From: JALHOM01 sp964615775
GTDB taxonomy: Bacteria > Patescibacteriota > Saccharimonadia > Saccharimonadales > 2-12-FULL-41-12
Reading direction: 5' to 3'
Length of the DNA stretch: 64,000 bases
NCBI GenBank assembly: GCA_964615775.1
Contig: CAZTQB010000004.1
Location: forward strand, 16,271 to 80,270
Shown: positions 16,013 to 22,757 of the stretch, one piece after another
Position numbering within the stretch: position 1 is the first letter of the stretch
How the letters are laid out: each line of letters opens with the position of its first letter
Made by a program: the position numbers and the translations under genes
Notes under the pieces: model-generated
What the model was told of the DNA's origin: nothing
Database searches by the model: none
The model's input: the letters and a program-made list of their open reading frames with translations, nothing else

Positions 16013-16603
16013 ATGCCAAGGAAGTATCTTTTAACACTTTTAGTTATCGCTACTGTACTGTTTGCAGTTGTGCTAATTACAGTTGGTTTTTTTAATAGAG
16101 GTAGTTCTAAAAATACGTCTAATGCTCCAAAAACAGCTCAGCAAATTAAGACCGAGAAAGCCTCTAAGTTGGACTCAGCACGTAAAGTAAGCTTTACGTC
16201 CCATGGTCGACTAGTTAGTGATCAAGAACGTCGAGGCATTAGGATAGAGGTAACTGCCCAGGAAGTACGACTTGATATTTTAAGAACATATTCTGATGAA
16301 GTTGAGTCAACGAAGTCGTTTGAAAACACCAAAGACAGTTTCGATAACTTACTTGCTAACTTAAGAGCCATTGGCTATGATGCCACAATTGACAGTCGTA
16401 TAACAGATAAACGAGCGGCTTGTCCAACTAACTGGACTTATGATTATGGTATTGAATATAGTGACGGCTCAAAAAATAACACATGGTCGACCACTTGTCC
16501 AAAAGTCGATGGTACTTTTGGTGGTGATGAGCAAATGGCTATCAAAATAATGCAAGCTCAAGTGCCAAATTATTACGAACTTACTCGCAGCGTTCAGTTT
16601 TAA
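16013..16603 (+). CDS. Membrane-anchored extracytoplasmic protein of unknown function
   Basis: This 196-residue protein has a short basic N-terminus and one hydrophobic helix (about 5-27, LLTLLVIATVLFAVVLITVG), then a Ser/Thr/Lys linker and a domain of about 145 residues. The domain contains two Cys (in RAACPTNW and TTCPKVDG) that could form a disulfide outside the cell, and a central ERRGIRIEVTAQEVRLDI strand-rich segment. No family or catalytic motif is recognised. It has its own -10 box and stops 38 nt before the mutM ATG. Confidence 0.75.
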   Translation: MPRKYLLTLLVIATVLFAVVLITVGFFNRGSSKNTSNAPKTAQQIKTEKASKLDSARKVSFTSHGRLVSDQERRGIRIEVTAQEVRLDILRTYSDEVESTKSFENTKDSFDNLLANLRAIGYDATIDSRITDKRAACPTNWTYDYGIEYSDGSKNNTWSTTCPKVDGTFGGDEQMAIKIMQAQVPNYYELTRSVQF

Positions 16604-16629
16604 CAACAGCCGACGTACGTAAATGGCGA

Positions 16630-16635
16630 TATAAT
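16630..16635 (+). promoter_or_regulatory. -10 box of predicted leaderless mutM promoter
   Basis: TATAAT at 16630-16635 ends 6 nt before the ATG at 16642. No SD is present. Confidence 0.65.
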
Positions 16636-16641
16636 GAGTAT

Positions 16642-17514
16642 ATGCCAGAATTACCAGAGGTAGAAACAGTTAAACGCGGCTTAGAAAGGCTGCTCGTTAG
16701 TAAACAGGTTATTGGTGTAGAGTTTGACTGGCCAAAGTCTTTTCCTAACCCAGCTTCAGAAGTGAATAAATTTTTACTTGGTGCAAGAGTTAGATGCGTA
16801 AAAAGACGAGCCAAGGTTTTAATAATCGAACTTGACACAAACTATAGTTTGGTCACACACCTTAAAATGACTGGCCAGCTAGTTTACCGCGGACAACAGG
16901 CTTTTGGGGCAGGTCACCCAAATAATTCTTTAGTTGGCAAATTGCCTGATAAATCTACTAGAGTGACACTGTCTTTTAGTGATGAATCTAGATTATTTTT
17001 TAATGACCAACGTAAATTTGGGTGGATGCGACTGATCGCTACAACTCTGATAAAAGAACTAGATTTTTTTAAGAAAGTTGGCCCTGAGCCACTAGAAGAC
17101 GAGTTTACGTACCAGGTTTTTGAAAGTCGCTTGCAGCGGCGAAAAAATAGCAATATTAAGTCAGTGCTACTCGACCAGACTGTGCTGGCTGGGGTCGGCA
17201 ATATCTATGCCGATGAATCGCTGTGGGGTGCCAAAGTTCACCCTGCGACACTTGTCAAATATATACCGGTTACTAAGTTAAAAAAGTTATTCACGGAAAT
17301 AAAGTATATCTTAAATTTATCGATAGAAAAGGGCGGCTCGACAGACAAAAATTATGTCGATGCTGAGGGCAAAAGAGGTAGTTATTTGCAATTTGCTAGA
17401 GTTTTTCGGAGAGAAAATCTACCTTGTCCAAATTGCCAGACGACGATTATTAAGATTCGGGTAGCTGGTCGAGGAACGCATGTTTGTCCAAACTGCCAAA
17501 GGCAGCCGAAATGA
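16642..17514 (+). CDS. mutM: Formamidopyrimidine-DNA glycosylase (Fpg/MutM)
   Basis: This 290-residue bifunctional glycosylase/AP lyase removes 8-oxoguanine and FaPy lesions. The mature N-terminus PELPEVETVKRGL supplies the catalytic Pro2 and Glu3. HLKMTGQL, FNDQRKFGWM and LAGVGNIYADESLW (helix-two-turns-helix) are all present. The C-terminal zinc finger is intact, with two CPNC pairs separated by 16 residues. Retention of these zinc cysteines contrasts with DnaG, UDG and PilB in this window. The stop codon overlaps the holA ATG (ATGA), so the two genes are coupled. Confidence 0.97.
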   Translation: MPELPEVETVKRGLERLLVSKQVIGVEFDWPKSFPNPASEVNKFLLGARVRCVKRRAKVLIIELDTNYSLVTHLKMTGQLVYRGQQAFGAGHPNNSLVGKLPDKSTRVTLSFSDESRLFFNDQRKFGWMRLIATTLIKELDFFKKVGPEPLEDEFTYQVFESRLQRRKNSNIKSVLLDQTVLAGVGNIYADESLWGAKVHPATLVKYIPVTKLKKLFTEIKYILNLSIEKGGSTDKNYVDAEGKRGSYLQFARVFRRENLPCPNCQTTIIKIRVAGRGTHVCPNCQRQPK

Positions 17515-18443
17515 TCTATATTTTATGTGGTGACAATAGTTATGCTATCAAGCAAAAACTACTTGAGATAAAAACTGATTTTATCGAAAAATATAGCAAT
17601 TTACAGATAGAAAATTACGATGGTGTAGTAACTGATATTAACGAAATTACCAATTCTCTTAAAGCAATTTCACTGTTTGAGGCTAATAAGCTAGTAATTA
17701 TTGAAGATTTGTCTGCAAATAGTAGTTTACCTAAGTCGCTAGATGATTGGCTTGGCCAAGTAGACGAAACTACAATTATGGTCTTGGTTGAGCGAAACAT
17801 CGATAAACGTAGTAGTACGTATAAAACCTTCAAAAAACAGTCAAATTTTATGGAATTTAAGATAATTAGCGGCCCAGAACTGACTAATTGGGTGGTAGAA
17901 CTTGTAAAGCAGAAGAAGGGGAGTATTAGCCGAGCAGATGCCCAGTATTTGGTGGAGAGGGTCGGTAACCACCAGCTTAGATTGTCTAATGAAATTCACA
18001 AACTTTTTGTTTATGAGCCTAAAATTACTAAAGAAAATATTAATTTATTAACTGAGCCAACTCCTAATAGCACAATATTTAATCTAATTGATAGTATTTT
18101 TAGTGGGCGATTGGATAATGCTATGCGGATTTACGCCGATCAGAAAGCTCAGCAAGTAGCTCCGCAGGCAATACTGGGTATGATTATTTGGCAGATGCAT
18201 GTAATATGTCTATGTTTGGCTGGCGGAAGAATGACCAGTCAGGAGATATCGCTACAAACGGGCGTAAATAATTATGTTATTTCCAAAAACCGAGCCTTAG
18301 CCGATAAAATTGGTGTAAAAAATGTCAAAAAGTTCTTAGATTTACTAAGGGAAATAGAGATAAAGTCTAAGCATCAGACTTTTGATATGGATAGTGCCAT
18401 AAAACACATTATTCTTAGACTAGATACTTATAAAAATAAATAA
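17511..18443 (+). CDS. holA: DNA polymerase III delta subunit (clamp loader)
   Basis: This 310-residue protein is of HolA type: a degenerate AAA+ module beginning IYILCGDNSYAIKQKLLEI, then SLFEANKLVIIEDL, a lid region, and a C-terminal collar with LVERVGNHQLRLSNEIHKL and FNLIDSIFSGRLDNAM. These are characteristic delta-subunit segments. Delta opens the beta sliding clamp within the clamp loader. The ATG at 17511 overlapping the mutM stop is preferred over an in-frame TTG at 17484 inside mutM. It is convergent with rpsT, with 7 nt between the stops. Confidence 0.93.
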   Translation: MIYILCGDNSYAIKQKLLEIKTDFIEKYSNLQIENYDGVVTDINEITNSLKAISLFEANKLVIIEDLSANSSLPKSLDDWLGQVDETTIMVLVERNIDKRSSTYKTFKKQSNFMEFKIISGPELTNWVVELVKQKKGSISRADAQYLVERVGNHQLRLSNEIHKLFVYEPKITKENINLLTEPTPNSTIFNLIDSIFSGRLDNAMRIYADQKAQQVAPQAILGMIIWQMHVICLCLAGGRMTSQEISLQTGVNNYVISKNRALADKIGVKNVKKFLDLLREIEIKSKHQTFDMDSAIKHIILRLDTYKNK

Positions 18444-18450
18444 GGCGAGC

Positions 18451-18783
18451 TTATTTTTTCTTGGCAGTAGATTTCTTGGCAGCTGGCTTTTTAGCAACTA
18501 CTTTTTTGGTAGTTTTAGCAGCTGGTTTGGTGCTATTTTTGGCAGCTTTAGCAGCTTGGCTTTTCTTGCGAGCGGCTTTATTCTTGTGGATTACATTCTT
18601 TTTGGCAGCCTTATCGATAGAACTCTGAGCTTTTTTTAGTGCTGATTCGGTTTTTTTACCACCTTTTATGGCACTGTGTAGGGCCTTAACGGCAGATTTT
18701 AGACCACGTTTAGTTTTTGAGTTGCGAGCAGTAGCCTTGGCAGCTGTTTTGGCTCGTTTTTTGGCTGATTTGATAATTGGCAT
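18451..18783 (-). CDS. rpsT: Ribosomal protein bS20 with Lys/Ala-rich C-terminal extension
   Basis: This 110-residue protein has an N-terminal region of about 85 residues matching bS20 (MPIIKSAKKRAKTAAKA, then RGLKSAVKALHSAIKGGKK, then AAKKNVIHKNKAARKKSQ), which binds 16S rRNA in the 30S body. About 25 extra residues follow, made of repeated Lys, Ala and Pro (KPAAKTTKKVVAKKPAAKK), reminiscent of histone H1 tails and longer than the usual S20. An SD-like AAAGGA precedes the ATG on the minus strand. Confidence 0.95.
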   Translation of the reverse strand: MPIIKSAKKRAKTAAKATARNSKTKRGLKSAVKALHSAIKGGKKTESALKKAQSSIDKAAKKNVIHKNKAARKKSQAAKAAKNSTKPAAKTTKKVVAKKPAAKKSTAKKK

Positions 18784-18917
18784 ATCTATCCTTTTATTTA
18801 TTGATATTAAAAGTAATTGTTAGTATAAGCGTTGTCAAAAATAATGTAAAGCGGTTGAAGTCTAAATATTAAAAATAACAGATGAAAGTTAACTGCAGTG
18901 ATTTACGGGTTTTGGTT

Positions 18918-18947
18918 TTGACATATATATAACACTAATGTTAAAAT
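18918..18947 (+). promoter_or_regulatory. Consensus-type promoter upstream of the DHH-like gene
   Basis: A perfect -35 TTGACA (18918-18923) and TAAAAT (18942-18947) are separated by 18 nt. The ATG is at 18988, so the predicted leader is about 35 nt. It is AT-rich with no clear SD. Confidence 0.75.
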
Positions 18948-18987
18948 ACGAATGTTAGGTAATATAAAATAAAAAAATAAAAATATT

Positions 18988-20646
18988 ATGGAAGAAGCAA
19001 AGAAACCTCAATCTATCATCAACGAAATTGTCTCAAGCTTAAGAGAAGCTAATAATGTCTTGATAACCGTTAATAAAGACCCGTCAATTGATCAATTAAC
19101 GGCCTGTATTGGACTAACTCTAGCCCTCAACAAAGAGGATAAACATGCCACTGCAGTATTTAGCGGTGAAGTGCCAAGTGTTATGGAATTTTTGGAGCCA
19201 AATAAGACACTAGAGAAAAATACCGACAGCCTGAGGGATTTTATTATATCGATAGACCGAGAAAAAGCTGACAAACTGCGTTATAAGGTAGAAGACAGTT
19301 TTGTTAGGATTTTTATCACGCCTTACAAGACCTCGATTTCGGAAGATGATTTAGAGTTCAGCCAAGGTGATTTTAATGTTGATTCTGTCGTGGCTTTGGG
19401 TGTTCGCGAACGTTCTCAGTTAGATGAGGCTATTTTGGCACATGGTCGAATTTTGCATGATGCTACGATTATATCTGTTAATAATTCTGACAACTCTGAG
19501 CTTGGCTCGCTGAACTGGGTAGATAGTTCAGCCAGCTGTTTAAGCGAAATGACCGCTGAGCTTATAAAACAATTAGATGATAAGGTTTTTGACTCACAAA
19601 TTGCAACAGCACTGCTTACTGGAATTGTTGCTGAAACCGACAGATTCAAAAACGATAAAGTTACCCCAAAGACTATGGATATATCAGGGGTTTTGATTTC
19701 TGCTGGAGCTAGTACTAATCTGGTTTCAACAAAGCTTGAAGAGGCTAATGATGAAGAAATCTCTGAACCGGAACCTGAAGAACCAACTCCAGAACCAGAG
19801 GAACTACCGGAACCTGAAGAGCCAAAAGAGGAACCCAAAGAAGAGGTTAAAGAAACTAAATCTAAAGAGCCAAAAGATAGTGGCGTAATAGAGATTGATC
19901 ATGATGCGATTCAAATTGATGATTCGGGTAAGTTCCAGAAGATGTCTGATATCGAGAAAGAACGTCAGGCGATCGAAGAACAAGCAGCACTTGATGCTGC
20001 CGATGCTGAGCTTAGGGCTGAGCAGCAAAGCCAGCAACCGCTCGCTGAACTAGGATCTGAGACATCACAGATGAACGACACGGTTACTTCGCAAGATGAA
20101 AGCAAAGGAGATCAGAGTACTATCAATCAAGGCCCGTCGATGGTAATTGAGCCACCAACTTTTGGTTCGCAGCTAACTGCAAACTCTGAAAAAGTTGACC
20201 AAGATTATACATCTACACCTGATCCACTAGCAGTCAACGATTCTTCGGTTGCTCATCAGATGAAACGAATTGAGCCAATTGGCGAACATTCAGATGAAAC
20301 TGTCGATAAAACCACTTTATCGGAGCTTGAAAAATCGGTTAATAGTCCTCACCTTGAAGACTACAAGCAACCATCGGCAAATTCTGTCGATTTGCCAACT
20401 CAGCCTCAATTGGGTACCGAGCCTACAGTGGCATCACCGGTGTCGCCATTGCCAGATAGTGACTATGCCAGAGATGCGGTAAATAGGGCAGTGCAGGCGT
20501 CGAACGATTTTCGACCAGAACCAATTGCTTCACTTAATGCTCAGCCATTTGGCCAAGACTCTATTCACAACGCTCCGCCTGTTACTTCGGCGGCTAGCGG
20601 CCAGAACCCACCACCGCCTGTTCCACCGCCTCTACCGCCACAGTAG
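18988..20646 (+). CDS. DHH/NrnA-fold protein with degenerate metal site and long disordered acidic tail
   Basis: The first 245 or so of 552 residues follow the DHH phosphoesterase layout: VLITVNKDPSIDQLTACIGL (motif I), FNVDSVVALG (II), IISVNNSDNSELGSLN with SASCLSEM (III), and LLTGIVAETDRF (IV). Most metal ligands are missing: motif I has N29 and S33 for His and Asp (D35 kept), the DHH triplet is V164-N165-N166, and motif IV has E216 for Asp. It is therefore probably not a nuclease. The rest is disordered, rich in Glu, Pro and Gln with PEPEEP-type repeats and a Pro-rich end. It sits directly upstream of truB, where a genuine NrnA gene often lies in other bacteria. Confidence 0.75.
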   Translation: MEEAKKPQSIINEIVSSLREANNVLITVNKDPSIDQLTACIGLTLALNKEDKHATAVFSGEVPSVMEFLEPNKTLEKNTDSLRDFIISIDREKADKLRYKVEDSFVRIFITPYKTSISEDDLEFSQGDFNVDSVVALGVRERSQLDEAILAHGRILHDATIISVNNSDNSELGSLNWVDSSASCLSEMTAELIKQLDDKVFDSQIATALLTGIVAETDRFKNDKVTPKTMDISGVLISAGASTNLVSTKLEEANDEEISEPEPEEPTPEPEELPEPEEPKEEPKEEVKETKSKEPKDSGVIEIDHDAIQIDDSGKFQKMSDIEKERQAIEEQAALDAADAELRAEQQSQQPLAELGSETSQMNDTVTSQDESKGDQSTINQGPSMVIEPPTFGSQLTANSEKVDQDYTSTPDPLAVNDSSVAHQMKRIEPIGEHSDETVDKTTLSELEKSVNSPHLEDYKQPSANSVDLPTQPQLGTEPTVASPVSPLPDSDYARDAVNRAVQASNDFRPEPIASLNAQPFGQDSIHNAPPVTSAASGQNPPPPVPPPLPPQ

Positions 20647-20648
20647 GG

Positions 20649-20654
20649 TATACT
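20649..20654 (+). promoter_or_regulatory. -10 box of predicted leaderless truB promoter
   Basis: TATACT at 20649-20654 begins just after the preceding stop and ends 8 nt before the truB ATG at 20663. No SD is present. Confidence 0.55.
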
Positions 20655-20662
20655 ACTGCTAG

Positions 20663-21409
20663 ATGATAACAGATGGTTTTTTGCTGATTGATAAGCCCAA
20701 GGGCTGGACTTCTTTTGATATTGTTGCCAAGGTTCGCGGTAGCTTGCAGGCCGAAAAACGCCAACTTCACACTGCTCGAGGCTACTGTAGTGATCCGCCA
20801 AAGTCTGGCCAAACGACTAGTAATTTTCGTTGTCGCTGTAAATCCAAGGTCGGTCATAGTGGCACACTAGACCCTTTAGCTACGGGGCTGATGATTGTAT
20901 TAGTAGGTAGTTATTGTAAGCAAGCTAGTGAATTCTCAAAACTTAATAAAAGCTATGATGTAGAGATGAAATTTGGTGTATCTTCAACCACTGGCGATGA
21001 AGAGGGTGAAAAGACCTATCAGGCTTGCCAGCAATTCAGTTTAGAGCAAGTCAAAAAGACTCTCAAAGCCTTTTTAGGTGAGAGTATGCAGACTCCACCA
21101 ATCTATTCAGCTATCAAAATAAATGGTCAAAAAGCTTACAATTTAGCTCGCAAAGGCCAAAAAGTTGAATTAGAGCCACGTAAAGTTACTATATATGATA
21201 TAAAGCTCAAAGATTATTCTTTCCCGGTACTTAGGTTTAGCGTAAACGTATCCAGTGGAACTTATATACGAAGTTTGGTAGAGGATATTGCAAGGGAACT
21301 CGGTACTTTAGGTTATTTGACGTCTCTTCGTCGTACGGTTGTTGGTGAATACAATATCGCCAAAGCTGTCGCTATAGGTAAATTTACTTGCAAAAACGTA
21401 AAAAAATGA
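20663..21409 (+). CDS. truB: tRNA pseudouridine-55 synthase TruB with about 30-residue insertion
   Basis: This 248-residue enzyme isomerises U55 in the tRNA T loop. Family motifs are LLIDKPKGWTSFDIVAKVRG, the catalytic GHSGTLDPLATG (nucleophilic Asp), PPIYSAIKINGQKAYNLAR, and SGTYIRSLVEDIARELG. About 30 extra residues sit between VAKVRG and KVGHSGT, a gap only about six residues long in E. coli TruB. The insert contains three Cys (one in GYCSD, two in RCRC). The C-terminal PUA domain seems minimal or absent. A leaderless-type promoter overlaps the end of the preceding gene. Confidence 0.95.
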   Translation: MITDGFLLIDKPKGWTSFDIVAKVRGSLQAEKRQLHTARGYCSDPPKSGQTTSNFRCRCKSKVGHSGTLDPLATGLMIVLVGSYCKQASEFSKLNKSYDVEMKFGVSSTTGDEEGEKTYQACQQFSLEQVKKTLKAFLGESMQTPPIYSAIKINGQKAYNLARKGQKVELEPRKVTIYDIKLKDYSFPVLRFSVNVSSGTYIRSLVEDIARELGTLGYLTSLRRTVVGEYNIAKAVAIGKFTCKNVKK

Positions 21410-21446
21410 TAAAATATCGACTACTTATTGCAGTAGATAAAATGAT

Positions 21447-22097
21447 ATGAAGTCACATATAGTTGGAATTACAAAAAGACAAGATTTTGAAGCATTTGAG
21501 AAGAATGCACTTGTAACTTTACCGAACTCCATTAGTGTAGCTAGAGGGGTTGGTGGTCTTGCCTTAGGTTATCTCATGTTAAGAGGGGTGGTTAGTCCAG
21601 GCACGGCGGCCGTTGGGGCTTTGGGTTTGGCTGTATCTGATGCTGAAGGTAGTCTTATCAATATGGCAAAAAAATGGCCGCAGAAGATTCGTGATGGTTT
21701 GCGTATTTGGCCCAGTAAGCAAGGTGTGTATGCAGATGTGGCTAATGACAAGCTATTTACTGGAGGTGTATTAGTGGGTGGAATATCTGGCGGTTATATA
21801 AGTGGAATAGCCGGTTTAATTGCTATTCCAGAATTAGCTACAGTTGCAGCAACTGCCTATGCTACCAAAAGGCTTGATAATCCGCCAATTGTAGGCAGGT
21901 TTGGCAAACAGGGAATGATTGCCAGATTCAGTACTGTATCGGCTTACTTAATGGCTAGTGCAGTGGAGAATCCGACCACGTCTGGAATATTAGAGAAGAC
22001 AGGTCACGTTTCTACAGCTCTAGCTCTTAGCCTAGGTGCATTAAGTTGCTTTGATATCTATAGACAAGGTAAAGATGCCGAAGCCATCAATCCATAA
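21447..22097 (+). CDS. CDP-alcohol phosphatidyltransferase-like membrane protein with degenerate motif
   Basis: This 216-residue protein begins its membrane part with TLPNSISVARGVGGLALGYL, typical of CDP-alcohol phosphatidyltransferases (TLPNxITxxR). The signature DxxDGxxAR(x8-9)GxxxDxxxD is partly present: VSDAEGSLINM replaces DxxDGxxAR, while GVYADVANDK keeps GxxxDxxxDK. Several hydrophobic segments follow. Such enzymes make phospholipids from CDP-DAG at the membrane. The weakened first half of the motif makes catalytic activity uncertain. No clear SD is seen. It lies between truB and rpsO. Confidence 0.6.
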   Translation: MKSHIVGITKRQDFEAFEKNALVTLPNSISVARGVGGLALGYLMLRGVVSPGTAAVGALGLAVSDAEGSLINMAKKWPQKIRDGLRIWPSKQGVYADVANDKLFTGGVLVGGISGGYISGIAGLIAIPELATVAATAYATKRLDNPPIVGRFGKQGMIARFSTVSAYLMASAVENPTTSGILEKTGHVSTALALSLGALSCFDIYRQGKDAEAINP

Positions 22098-22171
22098 CCA
22101 CTGCCCAAATCAATTTTTGCTAGTATTCTGGTCCGGAAGCTATCTATCTTAAGAGAATTATCTTGGACTGC

Positions 22172-22200
22172 TTGATAAATAACAGGGGTTGTGCTAAAAT
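22172..22200 (+). promoter_or_regulatory. Promoter for rpsO (and probably pnp)
   Basis: TTGATA (22172-22177) and TAAAAT (22195-22200) are separated by 17 nt, with a TGC extension before the -10. This gives a leader of about 40 nt with SD AAAGGA before the rpsO ATG at 22248. Confidence 0.7.
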
Positions 22201-22247
22201 AGCCATAACGCCATTGATCTACTAAACTTAATAATTAAAGGAAATTG

Positions 22248-22514
22248 ATGATTACATCTGAGAAAAAACAAGAAATTGTTAAAGATTTAGCAAAAGACAC
22301 CAAGAATACTGGTGCTTCCGAGGCTCAAGTTGGAATTTTGAGTGCTAGGATTGCAGAATTGACTGAACACCTAAAAGTGAATAAAAAAGATTTTGCCGCT
22401 CGTCGTGGGCTACTACAGATGGTTGGCAAGCGAAAGAGATTGCTCAAATATATTGCCGAAAAAGATGGCAAAAAGTACCTCGATTTAATTCAAAAACTTG
22501 GTATTCGCAGGTAG
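22248..22514 (+). CDS. rpsO: Ribosomal protein uS15
   Basis: This 88-residue S15 binds 16S rRNA in the central domain of the 30S subunit. Recognisable segments are TGASEAQVGILSARIAELTEHL, carrying the conserved RNA-contact helix, and KDFAARRGLLQMVGKRKRLLKYI, followed by the C-terminal LIQKLGIRR. The ATG at 22248 is chosen because AAAGGA lies 5 nt upstream; an in-frame TTG one codon earlier is less likely. It is followed by pnp, the classical rpsO-pnp order. Confidence 0.96.
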   Translation: MITSEKKQEIVKDLAKDTKNTGASEAQVGILSARIAELTEHLKVNKKDFAARRGLLQMVGKRKRLLKYIAEKDGKKYLDLIQKLGIRR

Positions 22515-22526
22515 TTTGATCTGATA

Positions 22527-22554
22527 CTGCTGTTTAGTAAGTCATAAACAGCAG
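22527..22554 (+). promoter_or_regulatory. Hairpin in the rpsO-pnp intergenic region
   Basis: A 10-bp perfect stem (CTGCTGTTTA at 22527-22536, TAAACAGCAG at 22545-22554) has an 8-nt loop. No U-tract follows, so it is a processing or stability element rather than a clear terminator. A weaker TGAGA/TCTCA stem lies next to it. In E. coli the same gap holds the RNase III site that autoregulates pnp. The remaining 200 nt or so up to the pnp ATG show only a possible GGTAA/TTACC stem near the SD. Confidence 0.6.
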
Positions 22555-22757
22555 AAATGAGACCATTTATAATCTCAAGCTTAAAAATTTTACTCACGCC
22601 TTAATGAAATGTAATATTAAAACATAAACATTAATAGGAGCTAAGGCTATAACTAAGAAACTAACCTTATCGACAGCAGATATATTTACCAAAATAAATA
22701 GTCTGAATTGGTAAGATTAGCCCTCTAGCTTTACCCCGTGATAAAGGAAGGAAAAAT

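Noticed and set aside
19416..19838. 140-aa antisense frame with GSSGSGS repeats
   Set aside because: It is the reverse complement of the Glu/Pro repeat region of the DHH-like protein.
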